64,000 nt of DNA, from positions 1,116,001-1,180,000 of the forward strand of contig NC_010644.1 of the NCBI RefSeq assembly GCF_000020145.1, written 5' to 3'. Shown one piece after another: positions 26,029 to 34,559 of the stretch. This DNA is from Elusimicrobium minutum Pei191. Its GTDB lineage: Bacteria > Elusimicrobiota > Elusimicrobia > Elusimicrobiales > Elusimicrobiaceae. Each line of letters opens with the position of its first letter. The first letter of the stretch is position 1. The notes beneath the pieces are model-generated. The model saw only the letters and a list, made by a program, of their open reading frames with translations, was not told the origin of the DNA and did not search any database. The position numbers and the translations under genes were made by a program.

Positions 26029-26910
26029 ATGCAAAATGACTACTCGCCTAAAGTAAAAAAGCTATTTGAAAAATACCAGCGCGACGAAGAAACCGCGCAC
26101 ATGCTTTACACAAAAATAGCCGCCCGTGAAAAGAGCAAGTACAATAAAAAAATACTTATGCAAATAGCTTCTGACGAAAAAGAACATGCCCTTGTATGGA
26201 AACGCTACTGCGGCAAAAACATAAAACCCAGCAAATTAAAATTTTTATGGTACAGCTTTTTAGCCCGCGTTATGGGATACACTTTTGTCATAAAACTTAT
26301 GGAAAAGAATGAATATACGGGTATTAACGATTTACTTGTTATCGAAAATGAAGTTCCTGAAGTAAAAGAAATAATACGCCAGGAAAAAGAACATGAGGAG
26401 AAACTGAGAGGTTTGCTTGATGAGGACCGATTAAAATATATAGGAGCTATTATACTCGGGTTAAATGACGCCCTTGTTGAGCTTACAGGCACTATAGCCG
26501 GCCTTACTTTTGCACTTACAAGCACAAAACTTGTAGCCGTGGCGGGCATTATTACGGGAACAGCAGCCACGCTCTCAATGGCCGCTTCAAACTATTTAGC
26601 TGAAAGAGCCAATGGGAACCCTAACGCCCTAAAAGCAAGTTTTTATACCGGTATAGCTTACCTTGTAACAGTTATCCTTTTGGTTTTGCCTTATTTAATC
26701 TATCCTAACAATAGATATATACTCGCGTTTATTACAACGCTTGCGATAATGATTTTTATAATATTTTTCTTTAATTATTATATTTCCGTAGCAAAATCAC
26801 TGTCGTTTTTTAAAAAATTTACCGAAATGGCCTGCATAAGTTTAGGCGTGACCTTAATAGCTTTCGGTATAGGTATAGCGGCAAAACATTTTCTAAATAT
26901 TGATGTTTAA
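26029..26910 (+). CDS. Ferritin-like / VIT1-CCC1 fusion protein
   Basis: A 293-residue membrane protein. The N-terminal half (about 1-145) is a ferritin-like diiron domain with Glu and ExxH ligands (DEETAHMLYTKIAARE, SDEKEHALVWKRY, EVPEVKEIIRQEKEHEE in pieces). The C-terminal half is a VIT1/CCC1 transporter with five helices, beginning YIGAIILGLNDALVELTG and containing GTAATLSMAASNYLAERA. The family is thought to move iron or manganese and to couple it to iron oxidation. An AGAGG site precedes the ATG. Confidence 0.9.
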   Translation: MQNDYSPKVKKLFEKYQRDEETAHMLYTKIAAREKSKYNKKILMQIASDEKEHALVWKRYCGKNIKPSKLKFLWYSFLARVMGYTFVIKLMEKNEYTGINDLLVIENEVPEVKEIIRQEKEHEEKLRGLLDEDRLKYIGAIILGLNDALVELTGTIAGLTFALTSTKLVAVAGIITGTAATLSMAASNYLAERANGNPNALKASFYTGIAYLVTVILLVLPYLIYPNNRYILAFITTLAIMIFIIFFFNYYISVAKSLSFFKKFTEMACISLGVTLIAFGIGIAAKHFLNIDV

Positions 26911-26990
26911 TATACAACGCTTACAAAGAGGCTTTTTAAGATATAATTTATTTAAATTGTTAAAATAAACGGAGCTGACCTTTACTAGCT

Positions 26991-28436
26991 ATGAAAATAA
27001 AATTAATATCTTTTTTAACCGCTTCTCTTATAATGTTTAGTATTTTTGCCCATGCGCAAAATATAGCGGACACGGCAACACCGCAACAGGTAAATATAGT
27101 TGTGCAGACAAAAGTCCAAACAACTCCGAAAAATACCGCCGCATTAACTGCGAACGATGGTTCTGCCGCCAGCCCGTCAAAAGACGCGCAAATAACGCCT
27201 ATTAAAGTCGAATCTAAATACTTTATAATAACAATAGTAAAAGATTTAAAAATATCTTACATATTACTAAAGCAACTGGTGATTGCCCTTATAATTTTAT
27301 TAATCACGTTGCTTTTAATAAAAATTATTAACGTCCTATATTACCAGATAATAAACTTGATTTGGAAAAAGAAAGATAAAACAAACGACGCCTTGCATAA
27401 TATTATAGACATAGGCAGGCAGACAAAGTTTCTTTTGGCTTTTATAAGAGTTATAAGATTTATTTTAATAGCGTTAATTCTATATATTTTCTGCTCTTCT
27501 TTTTTATTTCTTTTTCCGGTAACAAAAGGTATAGCTTCTAAACTTTTTTTACTTATAAAAGGTCCTTTGGTGTCATTTGTCATAGCTGTGTGGGATTATC
27601 TGCCCAATCTGATAGCCATTATAATAATATTGGCCATTTCTTACGGTTTGTCTAAATTTATGCGTCTTGCCGCGAAAAGGGTTGCCACAGGCAAAACAGT
27701 TATAAAAGATTTTGACCCGGACTGGGCCATTCCCACTTACCATATAACTCTGGTTGTACTTATTGCTTTTACTTTTATCTTTTTATTCCCGCATTTACCC
27801 AAATCCAACTCCGCTGTTTTTAAAGGCATTTCTGTATTTTTAGGCGTGCTTTTATCCTTAGGTTCAACAACCTTTATAAGCAATATAGTATCGGGTTTTG
27901 TTATAACGTATATGAGTCCTTTCAAACTTGGAGATTTAATTAAAATGGGCGACAATGTAGGAAACGTAATTGAAAAAAACGGCCTTGTAACCCGCATAAA
28001 AACAATAAAAAATGAAGTTGTTACAATACCAAACTCAACTATAATGACGTCAAACACTATTAATTATACGGTGTCCGCAAAAGAATACGGACTGATGCTG
28101 TATGCAGAAGTATACGTAGCTTATGACGTACCGTGGGAAAAGGTTAACGGCGCGCTTATGCAAGCTGCCCAAAACATGCCCGATATTCTTAAAACCCCGC
28201 CGCCTATTGTTATACAAACAGGGTTAGAAAATTCTTATGCTAAATACCAGCTAAATGTTTTTACAGATAACGCGAATAAAATGTTTGATATCTACAGCGT
28301 TCTTTATAAAAATATTCAAGATTCTTTTACAAAAGAAAAAATAGAGCTTGCCGTGCCTGAAATTTTATCTTTAAAAACACAGCCGTACCAACCCCCAAAC
28401 CCCATTTTACAACCTGGCGAGGACATAAAAAAATAA
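26991..28436 (+). CDS. MscS-family mechanosensitive channel
   Basis: A 481-residue inner-membrane channel released by membrane tension. A signal peptide (cut near HAQ, residue 23) and a Thr/Ala-rich periplasmic stretch are followed by four or five helices. The pore and beta-domain text is VFLGVLLSLGSTTFISNIVSGF, read across the pore helix, then FKLGDLIKMGDNVGNVIEKNGL and VVTIPNSTIMTSNTINYT. The C-terminal alpha/beta vestibule ends in a short Pro-rich tail. The ribosome site is poor (GGAG lies about 18 nt away), so the start is the least certain part. Confidence 0.88.
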   Translation: MKIKLISFLTASLIMFSIFAHAQNIADTATPQQVNIVVQTKVQTTPKNTAALTANDGSAASPSKDAQITPIKVESKYFIITIVKDLKISYILLKQLVIALIILLITLLLIKIINVLYYQIINLIWKKKDKTNDALHNIIDIGRQTKFLLAFIRVIRFILIALILYIFCSSFLFLFPVTKGIASKLFLLIKGPLVSFVIAVWDYLPNLIAIIIILAISYGLSKFMRLAAKRVATGKTVIKDFDPDWAIPTYHITLVVLIAFTFIFLFPHLPKSNSAVFKGISVFLGVLLSLGSTTFISNIVSGFVITYMSPFKLGDLIKMGDNVGNVIEKNGLVTRIKTIKNEVVTIPNSTIMTSNTINYTVSAKEYGLMLYAEVYVAYDVPWEKVNGALMQAAQNMPDILKTPPPIVIQTGLENSYAKYQLNVFTDNANKMFDIYSVLYKNIQDSFTKEKIELAVPEILSLKTQPYQPPNPILQPGEDIKK

Positions 28437-28440
28437 AATA

Positions 28441-28467
28441 AAAAAGCCTATTAAAATAGGCTTTTTT
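28441..28467 (+). terminator. Terminator of the mscS-like gene
   Basis: AAAAAGCCTA/TAGGCTTTTTT with loop TTAAAA, directly after the stop. Confidence 0.85.
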
Positions 28468-28504
28468 ATCTCTTTTTACCCAAAGATATTTTAACTGGCT
28501 TTTT

Positions 28505-28537
28505 ACCCTATAAAATGATATAAACTTGATATAGGGT
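28505..28537. promoter_or_regulatory. Inverted repeat upstream of hemerythrin
   Basis: ACCCTATA (28505-28512) and TATAGGGT (28530-28537), perfect 8-bp arms 17 bp apart, 38 bp before the hemerythrin ATG. A regulator site is plausible; no regulator is assigned. Confidence 0.35.
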
Positions 28538-28574
28538 CAGATACGCGACAGCAGACGCGCAAAAGGGGTTTAAA

Positions 28575-28988
28575 ATGGTTTACGCTTGGGATAAAAATTT
28601 AGAAACCGGCAATGAAATAATTGATAGGCAGCACAAACAGCTTTTTGAAATGCTCAATAATCTTATTATCGCGCATCAGGAAGCGCGAGGGCCGGTTGAA
28701 CTGGACGCCGCGCTTAAATTTATGACAGAATACACCGTCCGCCATTTTGAAGATGAGGAAGCGCTGCAAATAAAATACCGCTATCCCAATTACGAAGAAC
28801 ACAAAAACCAACATAATCATTTCAAATTTGTAATAAAAGACCTGGTGCAGCAGCTTGTTGAAGAGGGGTATAGCAAACATATGGTTGAAAAAACCATAAG
28901 GATAATAGCCTCCTGGCTTATTACACATATCAAAGGCGACGATCTTGAACTTGCCAAACATATAAGAAAAATTGATTTACAGGAATAG
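28575..28988 (+). CDS. Bacteriohemerythrin
   Basis: Single-domain oxygen-binding diiron protein, 137 residues. The ligand series is present in order: IDRQHKQLF, TVRHFEDEE, EHKNQHNHF and LITHIKGDD, giving the five His and two acidic ligands of the family. There is no attached chemotaxis or signalling domain, so it probably binds, scavenges or delivers oxygen in the cytoplasm of this anaerobe. It is monocistronic with its own terminator. Confidence 0.93.
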   Translation: MVYAWDKNLETGNEIIDRQHKQLFEMLNNLIIAHQEARGPVELDAALKFMTEYTVRHFEDEEALQIKYRYPNYEEHKNQHNHFKFVIKDLVQQLVEEGYSKHMVEKTIRIIASWLITHIKGDDLELAKHIRKIDLQE

Positions 28989-29001
28989 GTTTACTTAAAA
29001 T

Positions 29002-29032
29002 AAAAAGGGCTCCTTTCGGAGCCCTTTTTTTA
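29002..29032. terminator. Bidirectional terminator (hemerythrin / fhs)
   Basis: AAAAAGGGCTCC/GGAGCCCTTTTTT with a 4-nt loop, between the convergent hemerythrin and fhs genes. Confidence 0.88.
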
Positions 29033-29049
29033 TTTTGTCTTTTTAAAAG

Positions 29050-30720
29050 TTATGATAAACCTTTTATAACGCCCTCGGATGAAATATCAATTTTTTCAGC
29101 CGCGGGGAACTTTGGAAGCCCCGGCATTGTCATAATATTACCCGTTAACATAACGACAAAGCCCGCTCCGGCGGAAATCCTGGCTTCACGAACTTCAATG
29201 GTAAAGCCTTCGGGCCTTCCGTAAAGTTTTGGATTATCCGAAAAAGAATACTGGGTTTTAGCCATACAAACCGGGATATTGCCAAAGCCCATAGCCTCGT
29301 ATTTCTTTATTGAGTCTAAAGCTTTTTTATCAAAAAACACGTCTTTGGCTCCGTAAATATTTTTTACTATTTTTTTTGTTTTTTCTTCTAAACTGTCTTC
29401 CGATTCATAAGTAAACCGAAATTTGCTTTTGTTTTTTGAAATAATATCCACAACTTTTTTAGCAAGCTGGATACCGCCCTCGCCGCCCTTGGCAAACACG
29501 TCCGAAAGCTCAACAGGCACGCCTATTTTTTTGCAATGCGCTTTTACGGCGGCGATTTCCTCTTTGGAATCGCCGCTGAAAATATTTATGGCCACAACAG
29601 GCGGCACGCCGAATTTTTTAACGTTTTCAATATGTTTATCTAAATTAACAAGCCCGCGTATTACTGCCTGTTTATCAAGATGGGTTAATTTATCTTTGCT
29701 TACGCCGCCGTGCATTTTAAGCGCGCGCACAGTGGCTACAATAATCGCTACTTTGGGTGTAAGTCCCGCGTAGCGGCATTTTATGTTAAAAAATTTCTCG
29801 GCGCCTAAATCAGCGCCAAAACCCGCCTCCGTAACAATATAGTCGGCAAGTTTTAAAGCGGTTTTTGTTGCTATAACGCTGTTGCATCCATGCGCGATAT
29901 TGGCAAAAGGACCGCCGTGTATAATGGCGGGTACGTTTTCTAAAGTTTGCACAAGGTTAGGTTTAATGGCGTCTTTAAGTAAGGCGGCCATAGCGCCTTC
30001 CGCTTTAAGCATGCCGGCGGTAACGGGTTTATCCGCGAAATTATACCCGACTATAACTTTAGAAAGTCTTTTTTTAAGGTCGGCCAAACTTTCGGAGAGA
30101 CACAAAATAGCCATAACTTCAGAAGCTACGGTTATATCAAAACTGTCTTCCCTGGGAAACCCGTTACCTTTGCCGCCTAAAGCGACAACTATGTTTCTTA
30201 AAGCGCGGTCATTGATATCAACAACACGGTGCCATACTATGCGTCTTTCGTCTATACCCAGTTCATTACCCTGGTGTATGTGATTGTCAATAATAGCTGA
30301 TAACAAATTATTAGCGGCTGTGATCGCGTGCATATCCCCCGTGAAATGAAGGTTAATATCCTCCATAGGAACAACCTGGGAATATCCGCCCCCCGCCGCG
30401 CCGCCTTTAATGCCCATACACGGCCCTAAAGAAGGTTCGCGCAGCGCGACAATGGCTTTTTTACCTATCTTAGCCAAAGCCTGCGCCAGCCCCACGGTTG
30501 TGGTTGATTTACCTTCACCCGCGGCAGTTGGTGAAATGGCCGTAACTAAAATAAGGTTGCCGTCAGGTTTCTTTTGCAATTTTTTTATGCAGTCAAAAGA
30601 AAGTTTTGCCTTATAGTGTCCGTAAAGTTCTATTTGGGATTTTTTTATACCCAATTTTACGGCCACTTTGGCGATAGGCCATACTTTAGCGCGCTGCGCA
30701 ATTTCGATATCGCTTAACAT
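29050..30720 (-). CDS. fhs: Formate--tetrahydrofolate ligase
   Basis: ATP-dependent activation of formate to 10-formyltetrahydrofolate for one-carbon metabolism. The 556-residue protein has the P-loop [16 protein letters not shown] near residue 65 and the family segments [20 protein letters not shown], in two pieces, and [14 protein letters not shown] at the C-terminus. Its ATG immediately follows the stop codon of the small nrdD partner gene and has no obvious own ribosome site. Translation is therefore probably coupled to the nrd genes. Confidence 0.96.
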   Translation of the reverse strand: MLSDIEIAQRAKVWPIAKVAVKLGIKKSQIELYGHYKAKLSFDCIKKLQKKPDGNLILVTAISPTAAGEGKSTTTVGLAQALAKIGKKAIVALREPSLGPCMGIKGGAAGGGYSQVVPMEDINLHFTGDMHAITAANNLLSAIIDNHIHQGNELGIDERRIVWHRVVDINDRALRNIVVALGGKGNGFPREDSFDITVASEVMAILCLSESLADLKKRLSKVIVGYNFADKPVTAGMLKAEGAMAALLKDAIKPNLVQTLENVPAIIHGGPFANIAHGCNSVIATKTALKLADYIVTEAGFGADLGAEKFFNIKCRYAGLTPKVAIIVATVRALKMHGGVSKDKLTHLDKQAVIRGLVNLDKHIENVKKFGVPPVVAINIFSGDSKEEIAAVKAHCKKIGVPVELSDVFAKGGEGGIQLAKKVVDIISKNKSKFRFTYESEDSLEEKTKKIVKNIYGAKDVFFDKKALDSIKKYEAMGFGNIPVCMAKTQYSFSDNPKLYGRPEGFTIEVREARISAGAGFVVMLTGNIMTMPGLPKFPAAEKIDISSEGVIKGLS

Positions 30721-30870
30721 TTATTTTAAACCGTGTTTTACTCTTTCATGTTCTTCGCATCTTTTTGCGTCGTTCCATTTATCCATGGTGCCCACGAGAT
30801 ACCCGGTTATACGTCTGATACGCTCAAAGCCTACGCCTTGTCCGTTTTTGTTTAATTTATTGTTTTCCAT
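30721..30870 (-). CDS. Separate glycyl-radical tail of class III ribonucleotide reductase
   Basis: A 49-residue protein. FERIRRITGYLVGTMDKWND and EEHERVKHGLK match the C-terminal end of ordinary NrdD proteins. In Escherichia coli that end reads RRVCGYLG..NAGKQEE..RRVKH and carries the glycyl radical. The Gly of RITGYL would be the radical residue here. The large NrdD encoded just upstream stops after its zinc motif and lacks this segment, so the two products must act together. The start has its own strong GGAGGGG site. It lies in the same frame as nrdD, 18 nt after a TAA stop. Small stand-alone NrdD-tail proteins are annotated in some bacteria, so the split may not be unique. Confidence 0.85.
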   Translation of the reverse strand: MENNKLNKNGQGVGFERIRRITGYLVGTMDKWNDAKRCEEHERVKHGLK

Positions 30871-30888
30871 ATTTTTCCCCTCCAAAAG

Positions 30889-33129
30889 TTAACTGCAAAA
30901 ATTATTATGTTTAACTGCTTCGCCTTCTCTTCGGCCGCAGCGCGGGCAGACATCGTTAATTATGCCTACGTAACCGCAAACAGGGTCCCTGTCCACGGGA
31001 TGGTTTACCGAACCGTATCCTATGCCTTTATCATGCATATAGCGGATAACGGACATAAACGCTTCCAAATTATTAAGCGGGTCACCGTTCATTTCAACAT
31101 AGGTTATATGGCCCGCGGGCGTAAGTGCGTGGTAAGGCGCCTCTTTATTAATTTTTTCAAAAGCGGAAATATCATAATAAACGGGAACATGAAAAGAGTT
31201 AGTGTAATAATCTCTGTCAGTTACCCCTTTTATTACGCCGTATCTTTTTTTATCCATCCTTACAAAACGGCCCGAAAGGCCTTCCGCGGGAGTGGCAAGC
31301 AAACTAAAATTCATACCCGTTTCTTTAGCTTTTTGCTTGCAGAAGTCGTCCATATATTTAATAATGGCAATGCCTTTTTGCTGCATTTCGTCGCTTTCGC
31401 CGTGATGGTGCCCGAAAAGAGATACAAGCGTTTCCGCCAAACCTATAAATCCTATGGAAAGAGTTCCGTGTTTAAGAACTTCCCTTATTTCATCGTCCGG
31501 CCCTAATGAGTCGCTCCCAAGCCAAACGCCCTCACCCATTAAGAAAGGAAAGTTGCGCACTTTCTTTTTGGCCTGTATTTCAAACCTGTCAAGCAGCTGC
31601 TGCGCTACAAGGTTAAGCATGGATTCTAAAGATTTATAAAAAGCTTTTTCATCGCCTTTGGCCTCAATGGCAAGCCTGGGTAGGTTAATTGACGTAAAAG
31701 AAAGATTGCCCCTGCCAAAAGTAGTTTGTTTGTTTATATCGTGCACGTTAGCTATAACGCGCGTGCGGCAGCCCATTGTGGCTACTTCGGTATCGGGGTT
31801 ACCCGGTTTATAAAACTGCAGGTTAAAAGGCGCGTCTAAATTTGTAAAGTTAGGAAACAAACGTTTAGCGCTGCAGCGGCAGGCAAGTTTAAATAAATCA
31901 TAGTTAGGATCTGTTTCATTAAAGTTTACGCCCGCTTTTAATTTAAATATTTGAATGGGGAATATGGGCGTTTCCCCATGGCCCAGGCCCGCTTCCGTAG
32001 CCAAAATAATATTTTTTATTACCAGGCGGCCTTCGGGCGAGGTGTCCGTCCCGTAATTAATTGACGAAAACGGCGTTTGCGCTCCCGCGCGGGAATGCAT
32101 TGAGTTTAAATTATGAACAACCGACTCCATTGCCTGGTAAGTGCGTTTATCAATTTCTTTTTCGGACTCTTTTAAGGTAAAATCTATTATTTTTTTAGCC
32201 GTTTGGGCGTTTATGCTTTGCGTTAAAGCTTTAGTCAAATACTCAATATTTTTTTCATTTCCGCTTAAAGCTATTTTTACGCCGCTTTCTTTTTCAGCGC
32301 CGCTTATAAGAGAGGCTACTTCCTCTTTATTCCATTCTTTATCTGAGGATAAATTTAACGACTTATATAAATTATCAATAAAAATACGTCTGTAACTTTT
32401 TGCTACGCCTTTTGCCAAAGCATAGTCAAAATTGGGAATGCTCTGCCCGCCGTGCTGATCGTTTTGGTTAGACTGTATGGCAATGCACGCCAAAGCCGCG
32501 TAGCTTTGAATGTCTTGCGGTTCTCTTAAATGGCCGTGGCCGGTATTAAAACCGCCGGTAAAAAGCCTGTCAACGTCAATTTGGCAGCAGGTGGTGGTTA
32601 AAGAATAAAAATCAAAATCATGAATATGAATCCAGCCTTCCTCATAAGCTTTGGCCTGGGCTTCCGTAAGAAGATACGCTTTATTATAGGATTTAGCCGC
32701 CGCGGAACCTAACTGGAGCATGCTTCCCATAGCGGTATTGCCGTCAACATTGGCGTTGTCTCTTTTTAAGTTGGAGTTTCTTGCGTCGGCGTTTGTAATT
32801 TCGTCGCATTCCTGCATAAGAGCGGTGTTTGACTCTCTTACTCTGGTGCGTTTTGCCCTGTATAAAATATATGATTTAGCGGTTTCTTCATAGCCGTTAT
32901 GCATCAACGCGCGTTCAACCTCGTCTTGAATATCTTCAATAAAGTAGTTGTCCTTGCCTTTTTCCGCTAATGTATTCCCCACCTCATTAGCTAAACGGGC
33001 CGCGGCGGCCGCGTCTTCCTGCCCTGTGGCGGCAAGCGATTTTAAAATAGCGTTTGCTATTTTTTTCTCATCATATAAGACGATTCTGCCGTCTCTTTTT
33101 GTAATAGTAAGCACCTTAGTCATAAGCAT
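30889..33129 (-). CDS. nrdD: Anaerobic (class III) ribonucleoside-triphosphate reductase, large part
   Basis: Reduces ribonucleotides to deoxyribonucleotides without oxygen. Residues 5-95 are an ATP-cone allosteric domain (LTITKRDGRIVLYDEKKIAN..YILYRAKR). The barrel follows, with SMHSRAGAQTPFSSINYGTDTS in two pieces and KLACRCSAKRLFPNF, and the C-terminal region GYGSVNHPVDRDPVCGY..CPRCGRREGEA carries the zinc cysteines. The frame ends at NNFCS, before the glycyl-radical loop that full-length homologues carry; that loop is encoded by the next small gene. The start has an AAGGAG site. It lies between nrdG and the tail gene. Confidence 0.94.
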   Translation of the reverse strand: MLMTKVLTITKRDGRIVLYDEKKIANAILKSLAATGQEDAAAAARLANEVGNTLAEKGKDNYFIEDIQDEVERALMHNGYEETAKSYILYRAKRTRVRESNTALMQECDEITNADARNSNLKRDNANVDGNTAMGSMLQLGSAAAKSYNKAYLLTEAQAKAYEEGWIHIHDFDFYSLTTTCCQIDVDRLFTGGFNTGHGHLREPQDIQSYAALACIAIQSNQNDQHGGQSIPNFDYALAKGVAKSYRRIFIDNLYKSLNLSSDKEWNKEEVASLISGAEKESGVKIALSGNEKNIEYLTKALTQSINAQTAKKIIDFTLKESEKEIDKRTYQAMESVVHNLNSMHSRAGAQTPFSSINYGTDTSPEGRLVIKNIILATEAGLGHGETPIFPIQIFKLKAGVNFNETDPNYDLFKLACRCSAKRLFPNFTNLDAPFNLQFYKPGNPDTEVATMGCRTRVIANVHDINKQTTFGRGNLSFTSINLPRLAIEAKGDEKAFYKSLESMLNLVAQQLLDRFEIQAKKKVRNFPFLMGEGVWLGSDSLGPDDEIREVLKHGTLSIGFIGLAETLVSLFGHHHGESDEMQQKGIAIIKYMDDFCKQKAKETGMNFSLLATPAEGLSGRFVRMDKKRYGVIKGVTDRDYYTNSFHVPVYYDISAFEKINKEAPYHALTPAGHITYVEMNGDPLNNLEAFMSVIRYMHDKGIGYGSVNHPVDRDPVCGYVGIINDVCPRCGRREGEAVKHNNFCS

Positions 33130-33140
33130 GTATGTTCTCC

Positions 33141-33656
33141 TTAAAGTGTGTCAGCCGTAACGGCTTTCCCCGCTTTTTCACTTTTTTTTATGTCAATTAT
33201 CCTTTGGTTTTGCGAACCTCGGAATTTTAAATTCAAACTTTTTTGTTCAAGTATAAAAGGCCCGTCTATAAGAAAGTCCGTTTCTTTAAGAAGTTCGGCC
33301 CAACCGTTTTTTTTGTCAGCCCCTTCAACAAGCGTTTCATATATATATCCAGTATATGTAACAATGTCTTTACCCGTTTGCTTTACCATTTTAGCCAGCT
33401 TGGCAAGCGGTTTGGCCTGAATAAAAGGCTCCCCCCCGCTTAACGTAATACCCCTAAGCAGAGGATTAATTTTAAACCTTTCAAAAATATCTTTTATATG
33501 AACGAGTTTCCCGCCTTGCATGGGAATTGTTTGGGGATTATGGCATCCTTTACAAGAGTGAGGACAACCCTGCGTAAAAACAGTAAATCTGTACCCCGGC
33601 CCGTCCACTATAGATTCTTCAATAATGCCTGAAATTTGTAAATAATCATCTTGCAT
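33141..33656 (-). CDS. nrdG: Anaerobic ribonucleotide reductase activating protein
   Basis: Radical SAM activase that abstracts hydrogen from the NrdD glycine. The 171-residue protein has the [4Fe-4S] motif CPHSCKGC (CxxxCxxC) preceded by FTVFTQG, and the SAM-contact segment TLSGGEPF. It is the first gene of nrdG-nrdD-tail-fhs; in many bacteria nrdG instead follows nrdD. Its substrate glycine would sit on the separate tail protein. Confidence 0.94.
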   Translation of the reverse strand: MQDDYLQISGIIEESIVDGPGYRFTVFTQGCPHSCKGCHNPQTIPMQGGKLVHIKDIFERFKINPLLRGITLSGGEPFIQAKPLAKLAKMVKQTGKDIVTYTGYIYETLVEGADKKNGWAELLKETDFLIDGPFILEQKSLNLKFRGSQNQRIIDIKKSEKAGKAVTADTL

Positions 33657-33864
33657 AAAAAGCCTTCTAAAAAGATAAAACCACCCTTTTTAAACATATT
33701 CCCCTGCAGGCGTTTTATTTATTTTTACATAAAAAAAACGTTTTTGCAAATCACGAGGTAGAACACAAAGAGCAAAAGGCAAAAAATCTCATTTTTACGT
33801 CTGAAATTTTTTGTCGTATTTTATTTTTCAGCGTTAAATAATACAAAAGAATTAAATATAAAGC
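33657..33864. other. Intergenic region upstream of nrdG
   Basis: AT-rich, no ORF of note. It must hold the nrdG promoter. No NrdR box pair or cobalamin riboswitch was recognised. Confidence 0.5.
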
Positions 33865-33964
33865 TGTAACAATATTTGTTACAATATACTAAATATTTCA
33901 TTTGTACTTATTTTTTAAGCATTTTGTATTGACAAAGCGTAAAATTGTAACTATAATAATTACA
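33865..33964 (+). promoter_or_regulatory. Consensus promoter and two operators of the Rrf2 gene
   Basis: Promoter TTGACA (33929-33934), 17 bp, TATAAT (33952-33957). Two related 19-bp near-palindromes are TGTAACAATATTTGTTACA (33865-33883) and TGTAACTATAATAATTACA (33946-33964). The second covers the -10 box and start site, so autorepression by the Rrf2 protein is likely. The first lies 81 bp upstream, between the two divergent transcription units. Confidence 0.75.
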
Positions 33965-33973
33965 GGTCACAGT

Positions 33974-34426
33974 ATGAAAACAAATACCCGTTTCACAACT
34001 GCCGTGCATATTTTAGCGTTGCTTGCCTTAAATAAAAAAGAGGCAAACACCTCCGCCCTGCTGGCAAAAAGCGTTAACACAAACCCTGTTGTGGTAAGAA
34101 GAATACTCTCTATGTTAAAGAAAGCGAACATTGTTGACAGCAAACCCGGCGTTAAAGGCGTAACACTTAAAAGAGGGCCGCTTACAATTTCACTTCTGGA
34201 AATTTATGATGCCGTTAAAAGCCCGTCGGACACGTTTTTTCCTCTTCACAAAAACCCGAGTAAAGAATGTTTTATTGGAGCGAATATACATTCCGCTTTA
34301 TACGATCCTTTAAAAGAAGCTTCCCAGGCGGCTGAAAAAATACTTTCAAAGTACTCCTTAAAAGATATAACCCGCCCTATAACTAAAAAAGAACTTTTAA
34401 GAGTAAGCAGATTTGTTTTTAACTAA
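33974..34426 (+). CDS. Rrf2-family transcriptional regulator
   Basis: A 150-residue winged-helix regulator. The family text is clear: FTTAVHILALLALNK, NPVVVRRILSMLKKANIV and a wing with KPGVKGVTLKR. Only one Cys (KECFIG) is present, so the three-Cys Fe-S ligand set of IscR/NsrR is missing; it is closer to the YwnA-like cluster-free branch. The ATG at 33974 is chosen because the promoter -10 box lies at 33952-33957, which excludes the longer frame. A possible effect on the divergent nrd genes is inference. Confidence 0.88.
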   Translation: MKTNTRFTTAVHILALLALNKKEANTSALLAKSVNTNPVVVRRILSMLKKANIVDSKPGVKGVTLKRGPLTISLLEIYDAVKSPSDTFFPLHKNPSKECFIGANIHSALYDPLKEASQAAEKILSKYSLKDITRPITKKELLRVSRFVFN

Positions 34427-34522
34427 AACACGCTGCAAAAACAAAATCTTATATTTAAATTTTAGCCAACGAACAAGAGATAGCAAACAGTCCCGGGTTT
34501 TAAAATTAAATAACAAACATAA

Positions 34523-34559
34523 AAAATTCCGCGCTTTAAAGCGCGGAATTTTATTTTTT
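34523..34559. terminator. Bidirectional terminator
   Basis: AAAATTCCGCGCTT/AAGCGCGGAATTTT, a near-perfect palindrome between the convergent rrf2 and permease genes. Confidence 0.85.

Noticed and set aside
33657-33864. Cobalamin riboswitch or NrdR boxes upstream of nrdG
   Set aside because: None of the conserved sequence blocks is visible.
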